A stretch of DNA of 64,000 nt from Marinimicrococcus sp033875255 (GCA_033875255.1 JAWZSN010000021.1:1-64000), one strand, 5' to 3'. Counted from the stretch's first letter, positions 25,200 to 35,367 are shown. Numbers and translations: made by a program. The notes: a model not told the origin generated them from the sequence alone.

Positions 25200-25904
25200 G
25201 CCCTTCGTCGCGCAGCGCCTGGCGTCGGCCCCGGTGGCCACGCCTGGACCGCGCCGGTGGACAGATCGAGGCCGCCGCCCCGGCTGCAGGCCGGCATCAT
25301 GCTGGCCATGTCGCGGGCCAACTCGATCCGGCGGCTCCGGGATGGCCGTTGTCCGTACTGCAGCAAGTCGGCCCACGACCAGGCAGCAAACGGATTCAGG
25401 CTGCCTTGAATGAGTTCTTCAACTGGACACCTCCGATAACGCCGCGTTCTCGAGCCTTCGGGCGAGATCTTGGGCGGCGTTATCGAAGGGGGCCAGGTTT
25501 CCGGTGGCCTCCATGTGCTTCGAGACTTGGCTCAAGGCCGGGGCGCACGACGCAGCTCGGTCCCGCTCGTGCCGGAAGCAAGCGCAAATGGAGCATCGAG
25601 GGTGGCGAGGAAGCCATATTGAGAGGGCGCGCGTGTTCCCGACCTGGCATCGGCAGTTCGGCAGGCGGGGTGATCGGGTAGACCGGCTTCCCGCCCCGGA
25701 AGCGCGTCATAGTCTATTGCAGAACAGCCGAAGCGCCACAGAGCAGTTTGCGGGTACGGCATCAAGAAAGCGCCGTAGCGCACGGGATCGCCGATTCAGG
25801 CTTGCCACCGAGATTGTCTCGTCCCGATATCGACTACGAGAGGCATGAAGGCGGCAGGGTGGATCAACGATCAAAACTCCCGGACGACCGCATCGAGCTA
25901 GCCC
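25200..25904. other. Intergenic region with a long hairpin at 25434-25485
   Basis: About 700 bp between the Rieske gene and the giant RTX gene hold no recognised gene. Short open frames have no family features. The notable element is a hairpin with arms CGATAACGCC (25434-25443) and GGCGTTATCG (25476-25485). It encloses a second GC-rich hairpin (CTCG...CGAG around CCTTCGGG). Confidence 0.55.
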
Positions 25905-25946
25905 GAAAAAAGAGAATAGAGAGGCCGCCCGAAAGACGGCCTCTCT
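25905..25946 (-). terminator. Rho-independent terminator of the giant RTX gene
   Basis: On the minus strand a perfect 10-bp stem (AGAGAGGCCG/CGGCCTCTCT, 25918-25946) with a 9-nt loop is followed by TATTCTCTTTTTT. It begins 21 bp after the RTX gene stop codon. Confidence 0.9.
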
Positions 25947-25967
25947 GAAGTTGCTTCGGTTCGCTCG

Positions 25968-28900
25968 TCAGATGATGTCGAAGTCGTTGCCGCTCAGCCG
26001 CGACTTGTCCACGCCTTCGAGCAGAATGTAGTTGTCGCCTGTCTGGTCGAGCTGGATGATCACGCCATCGTCGCTGTCGATCATCGCGGCGAGGACATCG
26101 TCGAAGGTCTCGAAATCGAGGCCGACAAGCTCGATCGTGTCCTTGCGGACCTGGAAGTCGACGATGACGTCGGCGCCAGAGTTGGCTGCGAACACGAACG
26201 TGTCGCGGCCATTGCCTCCGCGCAGCACGTCGTCTCCCTCCCCGCCGATCAGCCGGTCCTTGCCGTTGCCGCCGTAGAGGTAGTCGTCGCCGGCGCCGCC
26301 CTCCAGCAGGTCGTCGCCGTTGCCGCCGTGGAGTTCGTCATCGCCTTCCCCGCCGAACAGCTGGTCCTTGCCGTTGCCGCCGTGGAGTGCGTCGTCGCCG
26401 GCGCCACCTTTGAGGATGTCGCTGCCGAAGCCGCCGTGGATCTCGTCGTCGCCGTCGCCTCCATCAAGCTCGTCGGCCCGCATGCCGCCACGGATGACGT
26501 CGTCGCCGGCGTCGCCGTAGATCTTGTTGGCCCGGAAGAACTCGCCGCGCAGCACATCGTCACCGGCCGTGCCCATCGTCCAGCCCTCATAGGGATTGGA
26601 CGCCTCGACCATCACCGTCACGGCCGCCTCCGACGTGCCACCCTTGCCGTCGGACACGGTGTAGGTGAACGACGCCTCGCCGGTGAACCCATCGGCCGGG
26701 GTGAAGATGACGTTCTCGCCATCCAGCTCCACCGTGCCGCCCGTTCCCGCGGTTACCGACGTGATGGACAGCGTGTCGCCATCGGCATCCGCGTCGTTCG
26801 CCAGGAGCGTCGCCGCGGCGATGGTGGCCGCAACGCCGGCGGCGATGATGACGCTGTCGTTGCCCGCCACCGGCGCCCGGTTGGGCTGCGGGCGCACAGT
26901 GACCGTCACCGACCCCGTGTCCTCGCCGCCCTTGCCGTCCGCGACGGTGTAGGTGAAGGACGCCTCACCGGCGAACCCGGCCTCCGGGGTGAACACCACC
27001 TTGCCATCGACCAGCTCCACCGTGCCGCTCACCGCGTCCTGCACCGAGGTGATGGTCAGGGTGTCGCCGTCCGCATCACGGTCATTGGCGAGCAGGCTGG
27101 CAAGCGACGCCGACAGCGGCTTGTCCTGCAGCGCGTAGAACCGATCATTGCCGGCCACCGGAGCCTGGTTGGACGCGGCATCGACCGTAACCGTAACCGT
27201 CGCCTCCGACGTGCCGCCCTTACCGTCGGAAACGGTGTAGGTGAAAGAAGCCTCGCCCACGAAGCCGGCGGCCGGGGTGAACACCACGTTACCGGCGTCA
27301 TCGAGTGTGGCGGTCCCGCCGGCCGCATCCTGGACGGAAACGATCGTCAGCTCGTCACCATCGGCGTCGCTGTCATTGGCGATGAGCAGCGCCGCCGCCA
27401 GCACCAGCCCTTCACCGGACCGGGTGGTAAAGCCCTCGTCGTCGGCTGCGACGGGCGCGGTGTTGTCACCCGGCTCCGGCTGATCGTCGCCGGCCAGGGA
27501 AACGACCGTCACGTCGTCGAACGACACGCCGGCGCTATCCCACGAGAACAGGCCGACCGTGCCCTTGGACTGCGCATGGTCCTCGATCGCGTAGGCGAAC
27601 AGCGCCATGTCGTCCACGTAGGCCTGGATCTGGTTGTCCTTGACCTCGACGCGAAGCTGGAAGGCATTGTCCGGCGTGTAAACTGCCGGGAACTCGGCGA
27701 GGAACTGCTCGACGCCGTCCTTCATCTGGATGAGGTGGAACAGGCTGCCGTGGCGCTGCCCCAGGTTCGCATCCAGCTCGAGCTTATAGTAGTTGTTCGC
27801 GTCCTGGTAGTAGAACAGCAGTCCCAGGGCCCCGTTGTCCGGCGACTGGATGGTGGCCTCGACCGCGTAGTCGCTCCACTCCTGCGCCGCCGGATCGTTG
27901 AACAGCGCGTAGGTGCCCTTGCGGAGCATGTTGGCGCCGTCGCCGAGCGGGCTCCAGCCCTTCTGCCAATCATCGCCGTTGGAGGCTCCGTTCCAGATGA
28001 GCTGGCGGCTCGCCAGATCACTCGTCTGCACGAGCCTGCCGTCCTGGAGCTCCCAGTGCGAGGACGTGCCGTCCTCGCCGACGCCGCCGAACTCGCCTTC
28101 GTCGACGATGGTCCAGCTCGCCAGCGACGCCGCCGAGCCGAAGTCCTCGGCGAGCAGCACCTTGGACTTGGCCACCGCGTCGACCCGCACCGTGTCCGTC
28201 GCCGTCTTGCCGTTGGCGTCGGTCACGGTCAGCTCGAGCGCATGGTTGCCGGTTCCGAGCGTCACCTCGGCAGTCTTGCCCTCGGCAACGACCTCGCCCT
28301 GCTCGTTGGTCCAGACATAGCTGACGATATCGGCGAGCCCGTAAGAGCCTTGCGCAGAGAGCGCCACCGTCACATTGCCGTCCCCGTCGACATCGAGGGC
28401 ACGGACGTCGTCGCCGGCGTGGGCCGACAGCGTCACCTTGTTGACCGCGACGTTATCGAACTGCGAGCTCTTCTGGTAGTGCGACAGGAAGCCGACCGTG
28501 CCGCCGGCCAGCGGCGTCTCGTCGACGACCGTCCCGAAGACGTTGTGCCCGTCGAGGAACACGTTGATCTCGCCTTCGACGACCGCCACCTTGAGGTGGA
28601 AATCGCGGGTCCACGGCGTACCGGCATTGACCTGCGCGAGCACGCTCTCGACACCGTTCACCACCTTCACCAGCGAACGGGTGTTGGTCTCGGCATTCAG
28701 GACGACCTTATAGTGATTCTTGTCATCCTGGTAATAGAAGACGACGCCGATTCCGTCATTGTCCGTGGTGTGCAGCGTCGCTTCGAACTCGTAGTTTGAC
28801 CATGACAGGGCGCCTTCGTCGTCCCAGACGAGGTAGTTGTCGGCGGAGTTCGATTGCTCGTACACGCGGCCTTCGAGCGCGTCCTGCCCCTCGTCGACGG

Positions 28901-31900
28901 TATCGCGCAGGTGCGCGCTCCCCTTGACGATGAAGCTGCCGATGCCGGTGCCGACCTGTCCGGGGGTCACCTCGGCGTTGCCGAAATCGTCCGCCAGGTC
29001 GGGATTGCCGAAATTGATCTGGGCAGAAAGCTCGGTCGGCGGGGTGCTGACGATGCCGCCGGCAGTCACGCCGCCCAGCTCCGCGATTTCTGCGTCGCTG
29101 TAGACCTTGTCGGTGAACAGAACGCTCGAGGCGTAGAGGCTCGACGTTTCTCCGTTCTCGTCGGAAAACAGGAGCACACCCTTGCTGACGTCAATCGCGT
29201 AACGGTCAACACCCATGGTCTGGGTGCCGACCTTCACGCCATCGACGTACTTCGACAGCCTGACGCTGCCGTTACCAAGATCCTCGACCGTGAGGGCGAC
29301 GCGCTGCCACTGGTCGTACTTGAACGATCCGGGATACTGGCTGTTGATCCCGATACCGCCCGTACCATTGTTGTTGTTCCGGATGAACAACTCGGCATCG
29401 CTGCTATTGGCGAGATCGCTCTGGAAGAGCGAGGTGAAGCCACTAGCGGTGGCCGACGGCACCATCACGTCGAAGATGAACGTGTAGCTGGTGACCATGG
29501 TGCCGGACGGAGCGGACGCGTCAGGCGCCAGCTGCAAACCCTGGCTCGGCGCCAGCTTGGGGATGAACATGACCGGCGCATCGGCATCACCCCCGGTCGG
29601 CGCGCCCGGCACTGCCGGCACGTCGAAGTCCTCGACGGAGTCGTAGGTGATCTCCTGGCCGCCCTGCGGAGCCATGGTGCCGGCGCCGAAAGCGGGGTCG
29701 CTGCTGTCGGCATCGAAATCGAACTGCACCGAGTTGGCAGAAGGGGCGGTGGCGAGAATGCCGCCATCCCTGGCGCCGCCGAGCTCCTGCACCTCCTGCG
29801 CGGTGAAAACCTTGTCGGTCACCAGCACGCTGGAGACGTAGGCATTGCTCGTCTCTCCATCATTGTCGGCGAGCAGCAGGAAGCCTTTTTCCGGATCGAG
29901 CTTGTAGCGACCGCTATTCGTTGCCACCTGCTCTCCGGCGAGAGCGCCGTCGATGTATTTCGACAGCGTAAGGCTGCCATCGGGATTTTCGGTGAAGGTC
30001 ACCACGACCCGATGCCAGGCATCGAAGGTGAACGATCCATCGTACTTCTGCATCGACCCGATGCCAGCCGTCTCGCCGCTCTTCTTCAGGAACAGCTCGG
30101 CATCCGCACTCGTGGCGCCGCCGTCGATCTGCAGCAGTCCGGTATAGTTCTGTGCCCCTGCGGACGGCACCAGGATGTCGAAGGCGATCGAGTAGGAGGC
30201 GAGCACCGTGCCCGCAGCCATATCGAATGCAGGAGTGATCTTGATGCCCTGCGTTCCCGATGCCTTGGGAACGAAGGCAAAGTCGCTCGTCGAAGGCGCG
30301 GCCTGCCCGGGCAGCGGAGCGATCTCGAACTCCTGCGGAGTGCCCGAAGTCAGGGTGATCTCTGGACCCGGCCGGCTCCAGCCATTGGCATCGCCGTCGT
30401 TGAAGTTGTCGACCAGCAGCGTGTCGTCGTTGGAGACGATGACGAGCACGTCGTCGGTGGAGACGCGGCCCTGGCTGTCGGTGACGGTCAGTGTCAGCGC
30501 ATGGTGCCCGGCACCAAGCTCAAGCGTCGGCCTGGCGTCGGTCGAGACAACGTTGCCGTCCCGATCGGTCCACTGATAGACGAGGCCTTCGTCATCGGTG
30601 GGGTTGATCGTCCAGTCTCCGTCGAGCGTGACGAGCGCTTTCTCCTGGCCCGGCTCCGCCGCGACAAACTGGTCGTTACCAGCCTTGGCAATGGCCACGA
30701 CCTCGGGCGGACCGACGTAGAGATCAAGCGTCTCCTCGTGGCCGCGATACTCGCCGGTCAGACCGTCGCGATCGAGCTCGCCGTCACCGCGACCGCCAGT
30801 GAGATAGCCGTCCAGCTCGGTGAAGTAGGTGGAGGTGTAGACCGCATTGTTGTCCGGGTCGATCGTCAGCAGGCGGATTGCGCCGTTACCGCCGTTGCTG
30901 CCGCTGCCGATCCAGCCCCCGCTGGTGATCTCGGAGGAGATACCGTTCTGGTAGTTCACCAGCATCTGGTAGACGGGATTGCCGAACTGGTCGTAGCTGA
31001 CCAGCGTTTCAGCACCGTCGCCGAAGATGTGGCCGGAGAAGGTGAACGAGACGTTCGAGTACTTCTGGATAAGCTCCCGATACATCGTCTCGCCATCGTT
31101 GGCGCCGTGGACGCTATTTCCCATGCCGTAGTCATAGCCGGCGCCCTCGCCATAGAGCGGCGCGCCAGTGGCATCGTGCCGTCCGGCCCAGTTCATATAG
31201 GAGTGGTTGGCGAGAATCACGCGGTGGTCGAGATGCTCCTCGATGACCTCGCCGGCCCAGCGGATCACGTCGTCGCGGGGACCGAACTCGAGGCTGAGCA
31301 CCAGCCATTTCGTGCCATCCGGCGCGGTGAACGTATGGTAGTTGTTGGCGCTGCGCGTCGGCTCCTGATCGTAGACACCGCCGAACGTGTCAGGATTGGT
31401 CTCAGCCTGCTTCTCGGGCGAAAATCGGTTGTCCAGCGGATCGGTCGAGTGATTGGCAGCGTTGCCCGTGTTCTGGTCGTGGTTGCCGGGCAGCAGGGAG
31501 TAGGGAATCTCGCCATCGAGAATGCGCAGCGCCTGCTCGGCATAAGGCCAGTGATGGGCGTCGCTGTTGTTGGTGGTGATGTCACCGACGTGGATGACGA
31601 ACTCGATGTTCAGGCTGTCCTTGTTGTCGACCAGCCAGTTCGTCATGTTCTCGAAGATGTAAGCCCGCGACGCGTTGGTATAATTCTGCGTATCGGGAAG
31701 CACCGCGATCGTGTAGGCGTTCTCGCCGGTCACGCGCACACGGACATCATCCGAGACGCTGTTGCCGGCTGCATCGGTGGCGGTGATCTTGAGATCGCTG
31801 TAGCCGAGAGTCTCCAGGAAATCGATGGTGAGCTCGCTTCCGTCGATCGTGACGGCTGCCACGGAGGGATCACTGCTCTCGACCGTGTAGGTCAGGTTCT

Positions 31901-31991
31901 GACCGGAAAATACCCCGTTCAGATCGATCACGCGATTCTCTGAACCGCGCTTCGTAATGAAGTCGAGAATGGGATTGCTGATGCTGGCCAT
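25968..31991 (-). CDS. Giant secreted RTX protein with calcineurin-like phosphoesterase domain
   Basis: The product has 2007 residues. After a short Ig-like segment (about 20-90) comes a metallophosphoesterase domain (about 93-350). Its metal motifs are D100-T-Q102, G136-D137, G169-N-H-D172, N262-H263 and G320-H321. PKD-like segments and several concanavalin/LamG-like jelly-roll modules follow (about 450-1450), then three cadherin-like repeats beginning APVAADD, APVAGND and APVAGND. The C-terminus has about 14 Ca-binding RTX nonapeptides (GGxGxDxLx) and ends in LSGNDFDII, a type I secretion signal. No N-terminal signal peptide is present, as expected. The ATG at 31991 has GAGGA upstream; an in-frame ATG at 32042 is the alternative. 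A type I exporter lies 2 kb upstream, and a Pho-box-like site precedes the gene. Likely role: extracellular phosphate-ester hydrolysis. Confidence 0.9.
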   Translation of the reverse strand: MASISNPILDFITKRGSENRVIDLNGVFSGQNLTYTVESSDPSVAAVTIDGSELTIDFLETLGYSDLKITATDAAGNSVSDDVRVRVTGENAYTIAVLPDTQNYTNASRAYIFENMTNWLVDNKDSLNIEFVIHVGDITTNNSDAHHWPYAEQALRILDGEIPYSLLPGNHDQNTGNAANHSTDPLDNRFSPEKQAETNPDTFGGVYDQEPTRSANNYHTFTAPDGTKWLVLSLEFGPRDDVIRWAGEVIEEHLDHRVILANHSYMNWAGRHDATGAPLYGEGAGYDYGMGNSVHGANDGETMYRELIQKYSNVSFTFSGHIFGDGAETLVSYDQFGNPVYQMLVNYQNGISSEITSGGWIGSGSNGGNGAIRLLTIDPDNNAVYTSTYFTELDGYLTGGRGDGELDRDGLTGEYRGHEETLDLYVGPPEVVAIAKAGNDQFVAAEPGQEKALVTLDGDWTINPTDDEGLVYQWTDRDGNVVSTDARPTLELGAGHHALTLTVTDSQGRVSTDDVLVIVSNDDTLLVDNFNDGDANGWSRPGPEITLTSGTPQEFEIAPLPGQAAPSTSDFAFVPKASGTQGIKITPAFDMAAGTVLASYSIAFDILVPSAGAQNYTGLLQIDGGATSADAELFLKKSGETAGIGSMQKYDGSFTFDAWHRVVVTFTENPDGSLTLSKYIDGALAGEQVATNSGRYKLDPEKGFLLLADNDGETSNAYVSSVLVTDKVFTAQEVQELGGARDGGILATAPSANSVQFDFDADSSDPAFGAGTMAPQGGQEITYDSVEDFDVPAVPGAPTGGDADAPVMFIPKLAPSQGLQLAPDASAPSGTMVTSYTFIFDVMVPSATASGFTSLFQSDLANSSDAELFIRNNNNGTGGIGINSQYPGSFKYDQWQRVALTVEDLGNGSVRLSKYVDGVKVGTQTMGVDRYAIDVSKGVLLFSDENGETSSLYASSVLFTDKVYSDAEIAELGGVTAGGIVSTPPTELSAQINFGNPDLADDFGNAEVTPGQVGTGIGSFIVKGSAHLRDTVDEGQDALEGRVYEQSNSADNYLVWDDEGALSWSNYEFEATLHTTDNDGIGVVFYYQDDKNHYKVVLNAETNTRSLVKVVNGVESVLAQVNAGTPWTRDFHLKVAVVEGEINVFLDGHNVFGTVVDETPLAGGTVGFLSHYQKSSQFDNVAVNKVTLSAHAGDDVRALDVDGDGNVTVALSAQGSYGLADIVSYVWTNEQGEVVAEGKTAEVTLGTGNHALELTVTDANGKTATDTVRVDAVAKSKVLLAEDFGSAASLASWTIVDEGEFGGVGEDGTSSHWELQDGRLVQTSDLASRQLIWNGASNGDDWQKGWSPLGDGANMLRKGTYALFNDPAAQEWSDYAVEATIQSPDNGALGLLFYYQDANNYYKLELDANLGQRHGSLFHLIQMKDGVEQFLAEFPAVYTPDNAFQLRVEVKDNQIQAYVDDMALFAYAIEDHAQSKGTVGLFSWDSAGVSFDDVTVVSLAGDDQPEPGDNTAPVAADDEGFTTRSGEGLVLAAALLIANDSDADGDELTIVSVQDAAGGTATLDDAGNVVFTPAAGFVGEASFTYTVSDGKGGTSEATVTVTVDAASNQAPVAGNDRFYALQDKPLSASLASLLANDRDADGDTLTITSVQDAVSGTVELVDGKVVFTPEAGFAGEASFTYTVADGKGGEDTGSVTVTVRPQPNRAPVAGNDSVIIAAGVAATIAAATLLANDADADGDTLSITSVTAGTGGTVELDGENVIFTPADGFTGEASFTYTVSDGKGGTSEAAVTVMVEASNPYEGWTMGTAGDDVLRGEFFRANKIYGDAGDDVIRGGMRADELDGGDGDDEIHGGFGSDILKGGAGDDALHGGNGKDQLFGGEGDDELHGGNGDDLLEGGAGDDYLYGGNGKDRLIGGEGDDVLRGGNGRDTFVFAANSGADVIVDFQVRKDTIELVGLDFETFDDVLAAMIDSDDGVIIQLDQTGDNYILLEGVDKSRLSGNDFDII

Positions 31992-32098
31992 AGGTCCTCG
32001 TCCTGTCCTGGTCCCGCCCTCGACTTGCAGTGCGGGCCTCATGATCGATTCCTCGGCGGAGCCACCAGCGAAGGTTCCCCACCGTTTCCGCACGGCAC

Positions 32099-32132
32099 TA
32101 GCTAGGCATTCCAGATGACAGGTTCGTGAAAC
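32099..32132 (-). promoter_or_regulatory. Pho-box-like site upstream of the giant phosphoesterase gene
   Basis: Read on the minus strand, 32132-32115 is GTTTCAC-GAAC-CTGTCAT. This is a 7-4-7 direct repeat matching the PhoB site consensus (CTGTCAT, 4 nt, CTGTCAY) at 5 of 7 and 7 of 7 positions. After 10 nt comes TAGCTA, placed where a -10 element is expected. It lies about 70 bp upstream of the ATG at 32042 and 120 bp upstream of that at 31991. It was found by eye and fits phosphate-starvation control. Confidence 0.5.
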
Positions 32133-32277
32133 GAGCCATTCGCAGCCATTCAAATAGCCAATACGGCGTATCTGTTTTCCATCCGCTTCGATCAGCCAAG
32201 CTCTGCAGCCAATGAGCCTCTTGATCCGGGCGGGTCTCCGATTCAGGCGTCGCACCGGCAGGCAACAGGGTGGTGAC

Positions 32278-32992
32278 GATGGAGGGACTGCTCCGGCTGG
32301 ACGACGAGGCGTGGGCGGTGATCGGGCCGCTTTTGCCGAAGAACCGGCCGGGCGCGCGGCGGGCGGACGACCGGCGGGTGATCAGCGGGATCCTGCGCGT
32401 GCTGCGCCCGGGCTGAAGCTGGCGCGACTGCCCGCAGGCCTACGGGTCCTGGACGACCGTCTGCAACCGGTGGTCGCGGCGGCGGCTGCTCGAGGCCCTG
32501 GCCGAGGCCGGGGCGCCGGGCGGCAGCGTCGCCATCGCCAGCACCTGGGTGCGGCGCTCGGCCGGCGGCGGAAAAGGGGGTACAAAAACAGGCGATCGAC
32601 GTCTCGCGGGGCGGCCGGACCACGAAAAGCCAGCGAGCGACCTCCCCGGGCGGCCGCTCGCGCTCATCCTGACGCCCGGCGACACCGCCGGCAGCCGCGT
32701 CGCGGGCGAGCTGCTGGCGGCGGCGGGACCGGCGACCCGCATCATCACCGGCCGCGGCTACGACGCCGACGCGCTGCGGCAGGAGATCGTCGAGCGCGGC
32801 AGCGCGCCGGTGATCCCCGGCCGCCGCAGCCGCAAGCGCCCCCTCAGCCACGCCCCCCCGCGCCTGGCGCGAGCGCTGGCGGGTCGAGGCGGCGATCAAC
32901 CGGCTGAAGGATTTCCGCCGCATCGCGACAAGCTTGCGGCAGGTTTCCAGTCCGCCGGCGCCCTGGCGGCCGTCGTGACCTCCTGGGTTTGA
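32278..32992 (+). pseudogene. Decayed IS5-family transposase (IS427-like)
   Basis: The reading begins LLRLDDEAWAVIGPLLP, continues GILRVLR, SWRDCP--YG-W-TV-NR, then ALAEAG, and ends with the typical block LALILTPG, AGPATRIITGRGYDADALR, and after frameshifts FRRIAT, LAAVVTSWV. At least one in-frame stop and two frameshifts break it. The flank at 32993-33008 (GATTGAGTCCGGACCC) resembles an IS5-family end, and a degenerate counterpart may lie near 32238-32256. It inserted between the RTX gene and the LysR gene. Confidence 0.82.
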
Positions 32993-33164
32993 TTGAGTCC
33001 GGACCCTAAACGCGCGTTATTGCGCGCGGCAGCGATCACAATTCCGAAACACTGCGCAATTAGTCTGTTGCTAGGCTGAATTTACCGGCGCGCCTCGGAA
33101 TATTCTCCGAGATGCCGAGTAAATTCATGCCGGTGTTTTCATAAACCTCGAATCGTGTAAGGCC

Positions 33165-34064
33165 ATGTCAGTCACTCAGCTCCGCGCCTTCCATCTCGTT
33201 GCTGCAGCGGGCGGTTATTCGCAAGCGGCTCGCGAGATGGCGGTCAGCCAGTCGACGCTCTCGGCCCACGTACGCCAGCTCGAAGCGGCGTCCGGATTGG
33301 CTCTGTTCGAGCGCAAGCCGCGCGGCGTTGTCCTGACGCCGGATGGCGAGGCCCTGTATCAGGTTACGTCCCGCCTGTTCACGGCGCTCGCCGAGGCGCG
33401 CATCATCCTCAAGCGGGAGGCTGCCGATGGCGGGCGGCTGCGCGTTGCTGCCGATGGCGCCGGCCACTGCCTGCCGATCCTGAGCGCGCTGCGGCAGCGC
33501 CGGCCGAACCTGGTTTTCTCCCTCCAGGTGCTGAATTCCGGCGCCGTGATCGAACAGTTGCTGGATTACCGCGCCGATGCAGGGATCACGGCGCAGGCTC
33601 CATCGAACGAGCGCATTTATTCCCGCCCACTGACGAGCATGCGGGTCGGCGCTTTCGTGCCGAAGGAGCATTCCTGGGCCCGGCGCGGCAGGCTCAGGAT
33701 GAAAGATCTCGAAGGTTGCGCCTTCGTGCTGCGCGAGCGCGGCTCACGCACGCGCGCGGTTTTCGAACAGAACCTGGAAAGGCACGACGTGACGCTCGGC
33801 CCCGTGCTCGAAGTCTCGACCCGCGAGGGTGTGCGCGAAGCCGTCGCCGCCGGATTCGGCGTCGGCGTGACGGCCGATCTGGAATTCGGCTTCGATGCCC
33901 GGCTGCGCTATCTGCCGATCAGCGACGCGACCGAGACAATCGACGAGTTCGTGGTCTGTCTCGAGGAGCGCAAGCGTGTACCGGTCATCGCGGAGTTCTT
34001 CGCCTGCGCCGACGCCGTCATTCTTCCCTCAGGGCACGAGCGAACTGATCCATCAGAGGCTTGA
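33165..34064 (+). CDS. LysR-family regulator in the phosphonate/RTX module
   Basis: The 299-residue regulator has a helix-turn-helix at residues about 3-60 (QLRAFHLVAAAGGYSQAAREMAVSQSTLSAHVRQLE). Its effector domain begins near RLRVAADGAGHCLPIL. It resembles LysR proteins found beside aminoethylphosphonate genes, but I cannot confirm this without a search. Its 3' end overlaps the convergent HlyD-type gene by 47 bp. It lies between the secretion/import operon and the secreted phosphoesterase and could regulate either. Confidence 0.85.
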   Translation: MSVTQLRAFHLVAAAGGYSQAAREMAVSQSTLSAHVRQLEAASGLALFERKPRGVVLTPDGEALYQVTSRLFTALAEARIILKREAADGGRLRVAADGAGHCLPILSALRQRRPNLVFSLQVLNSGAVIEQLLDYRADAGITAQAPSNERIYSRPLTSMRVGAFVPKEHSWARRGRLRMKDLEGCAFVLRERGSRTRAVFEQNLERHDVTLGPVLEVSTREGVREAVAAGFGVGVTADLEFGFDARLRYLPISDATETIDEFVVCLEERKRVPVIAEFFACADAVILPSGHERTDPSEA

Positions 34065-35367
34065 CGAGATAGCTCAACGCGGTTCGCTCGCCGGTCTGCA
34101 GGTAAACCTCCGCCGGCATGCCGGGCAACACCTTGATAGTTGCTATCTCCGCCAACTCTGACTCGGGCAGAGCGATTTGCGCCACGTAATAGCTCATGCC
34201 CGTTTGCTCGTTGGTCGTCAGATCCGCCGAGACGCGGCTTACGACGCCGTCGAGCTCCGGGGTCGTTTTCTGGTTGAATGCCGCCAGCCTCAAGACGGCG
34301 GGCTGTCCGACGGCGACCTGGTCGATGTCGTTCGGTGCGATCTGCGTTTCGACGACCAGCCTGTCGTCCCCGGGTACGATCAGCATCACCGTCTCGCCGG
34401 CACCGATGACACCGCCGACCGTATGCGCCGTCAACTGATGGACCGCTCCAGCGATCGGTGCCCTTAGATCGATGCGGGTGAGCTTGTCCTGCGCGGCGAT
34501 CTGGCGTTCCTGCAGCTCTGCCCACTTGGCCTCGAGCTCGCGCAGCTGCTCGATGACCTCGGCCCGCATTTTCTGGTCGAGCTGGATGATCTGGAGCTCC
34601 GTCTCACTGAGGCGACCCCGCGAGCGGGCCCGTTCCGCCTGCAATCGGCCGCGATCGCCCTCGATGCCGATGCGCTCGCGCTGCATGGCCCGGAGGCGCG
34701 TCACGGGCGTCAGTCCCTTGTCGTAGAGCTGGGTGAGACCGGCGATCTCCTCCGCAATGACGGCGAGCTCGGCCGTTTTGGCCTCGATCTGGGCGGTCAA
34801 TCCCGCCGCCTCGTCGCCGAGCTGACCGATCTGGGCGCGCAGCTGCGCCACCTCTCCTTCCCGCGCGGTGCGGCGCGACGCGAACAGGCTGATCTCGCCG
34901 TCGAGCGCCCGCGCCACCTTGGGTTCCGTGCGGCGGGCGAGGAGATCGTCGTCATAGCGGATCTCGGCCAGACCATCCCGCTCCGCCTCCAGGCGAGCCC
35001 GCCGTGCGGCCAGCTCGACGAGTTGCGAATCCACGACCATCAGGTTGGCGCGGGTCACCGTATCGTCGAGGCGGATCAGCAGGTCGCCCGCCTCCACGCT
35101 CTCGCCCTCGCTCACCATGATCGCGCCGACGACGCCGCCGTCAGGATGCTGCACGCGCTTGACGTAACTCTCCACCACCACCGTGCCGGCGGCGACCACG
35201 GCTCCCTTCAACTGTGCGACGGCTGCCCATCCGCCGCCCCCGACGAGCAGAAACAGGACCGCCGCGACACCGACCCTCAAGTTGCGCCCGATGCCGTCAT
35301 CATCCGGCTTGGCGGCTCGACGCACGGTCGCGGGCTCCTGGAGCTGGTCGGACTCGGTCATCGTCAT
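34018..35367 (-). CDS. Type I secretion membrane-fusion protein (HlyD/PrtE family)
   Basis: The 449-residue protein has a short cytoplasmic N-tail and one TM helix (about 29-50, VGVAAVLFLLVGGGGWAAVA). A lipoyl-like half with VQHPDGGVVGAIMVSEGESVEAGDLL follows, then a long alpha-helical coiled coil (about 115-275) and the second lipoyl/beta-barrel half ending in the HlyD signature region (MPAEVYLQTGERTALSYLVKPL). It links the inner-membrane exporter to an outer-membrane TolC, which is not in this window. Its ATG overlaps the exporter stop by 4 bases. Confidence 0.95.
   Translation of the reverse strand: MTMTESDQLQEPATVRRAAKPDDDGIGRNLRVGVAAVLFLLVGGGGWAAVAQLKGAVVAAGTVVVESYVKRVQHPDGGVVGAIMVSEGESVEAGDLLIRLDDTVTRANLMVVDSQLVELAARRARLEAERDGLAEIRYDDDLLARRTEPKVARALDGEISLFASRRTAREGEVAQLRAQIGQLGDEAAGLTAQIEAKTAELAVIAEEIAGLTQLYDKGLTPVTRLRAMQRERIGIEGDRGRLQAERARSRGRLSETELQIIQLDQKMRAEVIEQLRELEAKWAELQERQIAAQDKLTRIDLRAPIAGAVHQLTAHTVGGVIGAGETVMLIVPGDDRLVVETQIAPNDIDQVAVGQPAVLRLAAFNQKTTPELDGVVSRVSADLTTNEQTGMSYYVAQIALPESELAEIATIKVLPGMPAEVYLQTGERTALSYLVKPLMDQFARALREE

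Noticed and set aside
25434..25485. Integron attC site
   Set aside because: The inverted arms lack the required RYYYAAC and GTTRRRY core sites.
28854..31943. 1029-codon open frame opposite the RTX gene
   Set aside because: It mirrors the codon bias of the giant gene, whose domains and RTX repeats are unmistakable.
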